Source: Thermoleophilia bacterium (GTDB taxonomy: Bacteria > Actinomycetota > Thermoleophilia > Gaiellales > SKUG01). From it: a DNA stretch of 12,279 nt. Positions 10,289 through 12,279 of the stretch are shown here, in pieces (positions within the stretch are counted from its first letter, which is position 1; each line of letters opens with the position of its first letter). The notes under the pieces are model-generated. The model was not told the origin of the DNA, did not search any database, and saw nothing but the letters and a program-made list of their open reading frames with translations. Both the position numbers and the translations under genes were made by a program. The DNA lies in assembly GCA_007122215.1 (NCBI GenBank), contig SKUG01000210.1, forward strand, positions 1-12,279, written 5' to 3'.

Positions 10289-12279
10289 TCAGGCCCGTCG
10301 AGTGCGCACCAGCGCGACGTTCGACTCCCGCCCGGCTGCGTCCCGTACCTGCACGAACACGGCCTTGTAGCCGGCACCATCCGAGAGCTCGTGGTCCAGC
10401 GGCGTGGCAAACGCTCGCCACGGGCCCCAGGTTCCATCCTCGTTCGCGGTACGGACCTCGTGCACCCCGACGTCGTCGACGGCATCGATCCCCAGCCGGA
10501 CCAGCGGCCCGTCAACGACCTCGGGGATGGTCACGCCGAGCAGCTGGGGGTCTGCCTCGTCGTGGGGGCCGGCCGGCGGCTCGCCCACCGGGTCCTCGCC
10601 ACCTGGCGCGGCCACGAATGACAGCAGCCGGTAGAGCGTGCCCGACTCGTTGCCGGCCGCATCCCGCACCTGCACGAAGATCCCCTTGGTGCCGTGCCCC
10701 GGGCTGAGCAGGTGCTCGACCTCCGTCTGGTACGGGCGCCACGCTCCCCACTCGCCGTCCTCGTTGGCCAGTCGCACGCCCGTGACCGCGACGTTGTCGG
10801 TGGCCTCGACCCGCACCACCACCTGCCGGGTCCAGGACACGGCAGGCGCCTCGGCCCGCTCCAGGACGGGAGCCTCGGCATCGGCCTGGTCGCCATCGCC
10901 CGCGACCGGGCCATCCACGCCGGGAGCCGCGACATCCACGCGCCGCGTGCGCAGCAGGGTGACCTGCGACTCGTTGCCGGCAGCATCCCGTACCTGCACG
11001 AACACGGCCTTCGGGCCCAGCCCCGGTGAGAGGTCGTGCTCGACCCGCGTGGCGAAGGCACGCCACGGTCGCCACTGGCCATCCTCGTTGGCCAGGCGCA
11101 TCCCCGTGACGCCACGATCATCGATGGCGTTGACCTCGACGACCACGACGCCAGTGGTGGTCTCCACCGGGATGGTCGCCTCGACGATCACGGGAACCCC
11201 CACGTCCGGGCCATCATCCGGGGGTGGGACGAGGTTGCCCTGGCCGTCGTCGACGCCGCCCCCGCCGCCGGGGGGTGGGGCTGCGGCGTCGCCACCGTCG
11301 TCGACGGCCGGGTCGGCATCGCGCTCCTGCTCGATCCGGTAGGTCGCGTACACCACGGCCGAGCCGTTGCCGGCGGCATCCTCGACCTGCACGAAGATCC
11401 CCTTGGTGCCCGCTCCCGGGGTAGGGGTCACCACGAGCTCCTCCTCGTAGCTGCGCCACGGCTCCCACGTGCCATCCTCGCTGGCGATCCGCATGGCGGT
11501 CACGCCGCGATCGTCCCGCGCGACCACCCGGACGGGCACGGTCGGTCCCGGGGTGGTCGTCGGCACCTCCACGCGCTCGATCTCCGGCGCGGTGGTGTCG
11601 GGCTCGGGACGCACGTCCACGGTGCGGGTGAGCATCCCGGACTCGTTCCAGGCGTGGTCGCGGACCTGTGCGGTGATGGCCTTCAGGCCCCAGCCGGCCG
11701 AGACCCGGACGCTGGACTCGCTGGCAAACGCCAGCCATGGCCCGAACTCGCCGTCCTCCCCGGCGAACCGCATCTGGGCGACCCCCACGTCGTCCGTGGC
11801 CAGCAGCACCACCGGCACGTCGCGCTCGTGGGAGGTTGCCGGCACGACGACGTCCGTGAGGACGGGCGGCTCGAGGTCGGGGGCCGGCAGCGGCTCCCAT
11901 GCCGGCCACGGCCCCTGGGCGGGGCCCTGGCGGACGATGCGCCGCCCCGCCTCGCCAGCGATGGCATTTCCATGCGGATCGACGGCAATGCCGTGGGGGA
12001 CGCGACTGGTCGGCGTGCCCACCGACACCGACGCGAGGTGCTGGCCGTGGCCCGTGAACTTCTGGATGCGGCGGCAGGTCGTGTCCATCACGTACACGTA
12101 GCCGTAGGCATCGAGCCCCACGTCGTACGGTGCGGCGAAGCGTCCGTGGCGACAGTGGTCGGGGTCGGGCTCGCCCCAGGTCCGCGTGAACGCGTAGGTG
12201 CCATCGGGCTGCCAGTCGAAGCGCTGCACCCGGGAGTTGGTCTGCTCGACGGTGAAGATCGTCCGTCCGTCCATGCTGA
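10289..12279 (-). CDS. NHL-repeat and Ig-like multidomain protein, cut off at its 5' end
   Basis: This is the C-terminal part (at least 661 residues) of a large modular protein, probably extracellular or surface-exposed. Numbering from the ATG at 12274, residues 1-116 are beta-propeller NHL blades: a partial blade at SRVQRFD, then PYDVGLDAYGYVYVMDTTCR and VPHGIAVDPHGNAIAGE. The first visible blade lacks its opening strand and no in-frame stop precedes it, so the gene continues past the window. Five Ig-like domains follow at about 135-222, 225-316, 356-447, 464-555 and 573-661, each with the pattern DDxGVTxMRxAxEDGxWxPW, then GxGxKxVFVQVRDAAGNES. Pro/Gly/Asp linkers separate domains 2 to 5. 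No LPxTG or C-terminal membrane anchor is present; the protein ends with the fifth domain. A binding, adhesive or scaffold role is inferred from architecture only. Confidence 0.88.
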   Translation of the reverse strand, partial: SMDGRTIFTVEQTNSRVQRFDWQPDGTYAFTRTWGEPDPDHCRHGRFAAPYDVGLDAYGYVYVMDTTCRRIQKFTGHGQHLASVSVGTPTSRVPHGIAVDPHGNAIAGEAGRRIVRQGPAQGPWPAWEPLPAPDLEPPVLTDVVVPATSHERDVPVVLLATDDVGVAQMRFAGEDGEFGPWLAFASESSVRVSAGWGLKAITAQVRDHAWNESGMLTRTVDVRPEPDTTAPEIERVEVPTTTPGPTVPVRVVARDDRGVTAMRIASEDGTWEPWRSYEEELVVTPTPGAGTKGIFVQVEDAAGNGSAVVYATYRIEQERDADPAVDDGGDAAAPPPGGGGGVDDGQGNLVPPPDDGPDVGVPVIVEATIPVETTTGVVVVEVNAIDDRGVTGMRLANEDGQWRPWRAFATRVEHDLSPGLGPKAVFVQVRDAAGNESQVTLLRTRRVDVAAPGVDGPVAGDGDQADAEAPVLERAEAPAVSWTRQVVVRVEATDNVAVTGVRLANEDGEWGAWRPYQTEVEHLLSPGHGTKGIFVQVRDAAGNESGTLYRLLSFVAAPGGEDPVGEPPAGPHDEADPQLLGVTIPEVVDGPLVRLGIDAVDDVGVHEVRTANEDGTWGPWRAFATPLDHELSDGAGYKAVFVQVRDAAGRESNVALVRTRRA
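10292..11872 (-). repeat. Five tandem Ig-like domain repeats with patches of DNA identity
   Basis: Domains 1 to 5 run from right to left at about 11872-11606, 11602-11321, 11209-10934, 10885-10610 and 10558-10292. A 26-bp stretch at 10342-10367 (domain 5) recurs exactly at 10986-11011 (domain 3), and another 26-bp stretch at 10668-10693 (domain 4) recurs at 11385-11410 (domain 2). Both encode the end-of-domain strand K[AG][VI]FVQV but with different codon choices, which links alternate domains. Domain 1 is the most diverged. Confidence 0.75.

Noticed and set aside
9249..10421. A 390-codon minus-strand frame over the lysozyme-like gene
   Set aside because: It is Arg/Gly-rich with no domain, while the other frame carries the lysozyme-fold motifs. 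It also crosses the AT-rich promoter region and the end of the upstream gene.
11214..11909. A 231-codon minus-strand frame inside the NHL/Ig gene
   Set aside because: It is a shifted reading of the Ig-like repeats, rich in Arg, Gly and Ala, with no start signal.
1..12279. Search for tRNA, rRNA, CRISPR arrays, insertion sequences and attachment sites
   Set aside because: Genes cover nearly everything; the longest gap is 156 bp. I saw no cloverleaf-like sequence, spaced direct-repeat array, transposase or integrase.

Overview
This window comes from a very GC-rich bacterial chromosome (by eye about 70% G+C, with G or C at nearly every third codon position). The set of housekeeping genes, which includes a cofactor-independent phosphoglycerate mutase, RlmH and a DUF3467 protein, fits a deep-branching actinobacterium. 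Thermoleophilia (Solirubrobacterales or Patulibacter relatives) is my best guess. That placement is inference from gene content and composition, not from any search. I see no phage, IS element, CRISPR array, tRNA or rRNA, and no gene-free stretch longer than about 160 bp.

Layout, left to right. (1) Glycolysis, plus strand: triosephosphate isomerase (tpiA), then gpmI, probably the end of a larger glycolytic operon lying to the left. (2) A minus-strand cluster of three genes joined by TGATG stop/start overlaps: a DUF3467 protein, a calcineurin-like metallophosphoesterase and a small Arg-rich single-span membrane protein. (3) Diverging from it on the plus strand, rlmH (23S rRNA methyltransferase) and argS (arginyl-tRNA synthetase). 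argS has a probable leaderless promoter and an unusual HIGH motif. (4) On the minus strand, converging on argS, an unrecognised 246-residue protein with a triplicated C-terminal motif, preceded in transcription order by a thioredoxin-like protein and CcdA, a pair for moving reductant across the membrane. (5) Diverging from that pair, a membrane DUF1295/steroid 5-alpha-reductase-like protein on the plus strand; a 12-bp AT-centred palindrome lies in the shared upstream region. (6) On the minus strand to the right edge, a lysozyme-fold protein without a signal peptide, with its own well-formed promoter, and a large repeat protein (NHL propeller blades followed by five Ig-like domains) cut off by the window end.

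How the genes fit together: the left half is core metabolism and translation, and the right half concerns the cell envelope (disulfide redox, a membrane enzyme, a peptidoglycan-type hydrolase and a probably surface or secreted repeat protein). I found no complete defence, secretion or mobile system. The most unusual items are the HIGH-motif replacement in ArgS, the unrecognised DxF[ST]GE-repeat protein, the signal-less lysozyme-like protein, and several candidate leaderless or symmetric promoters.
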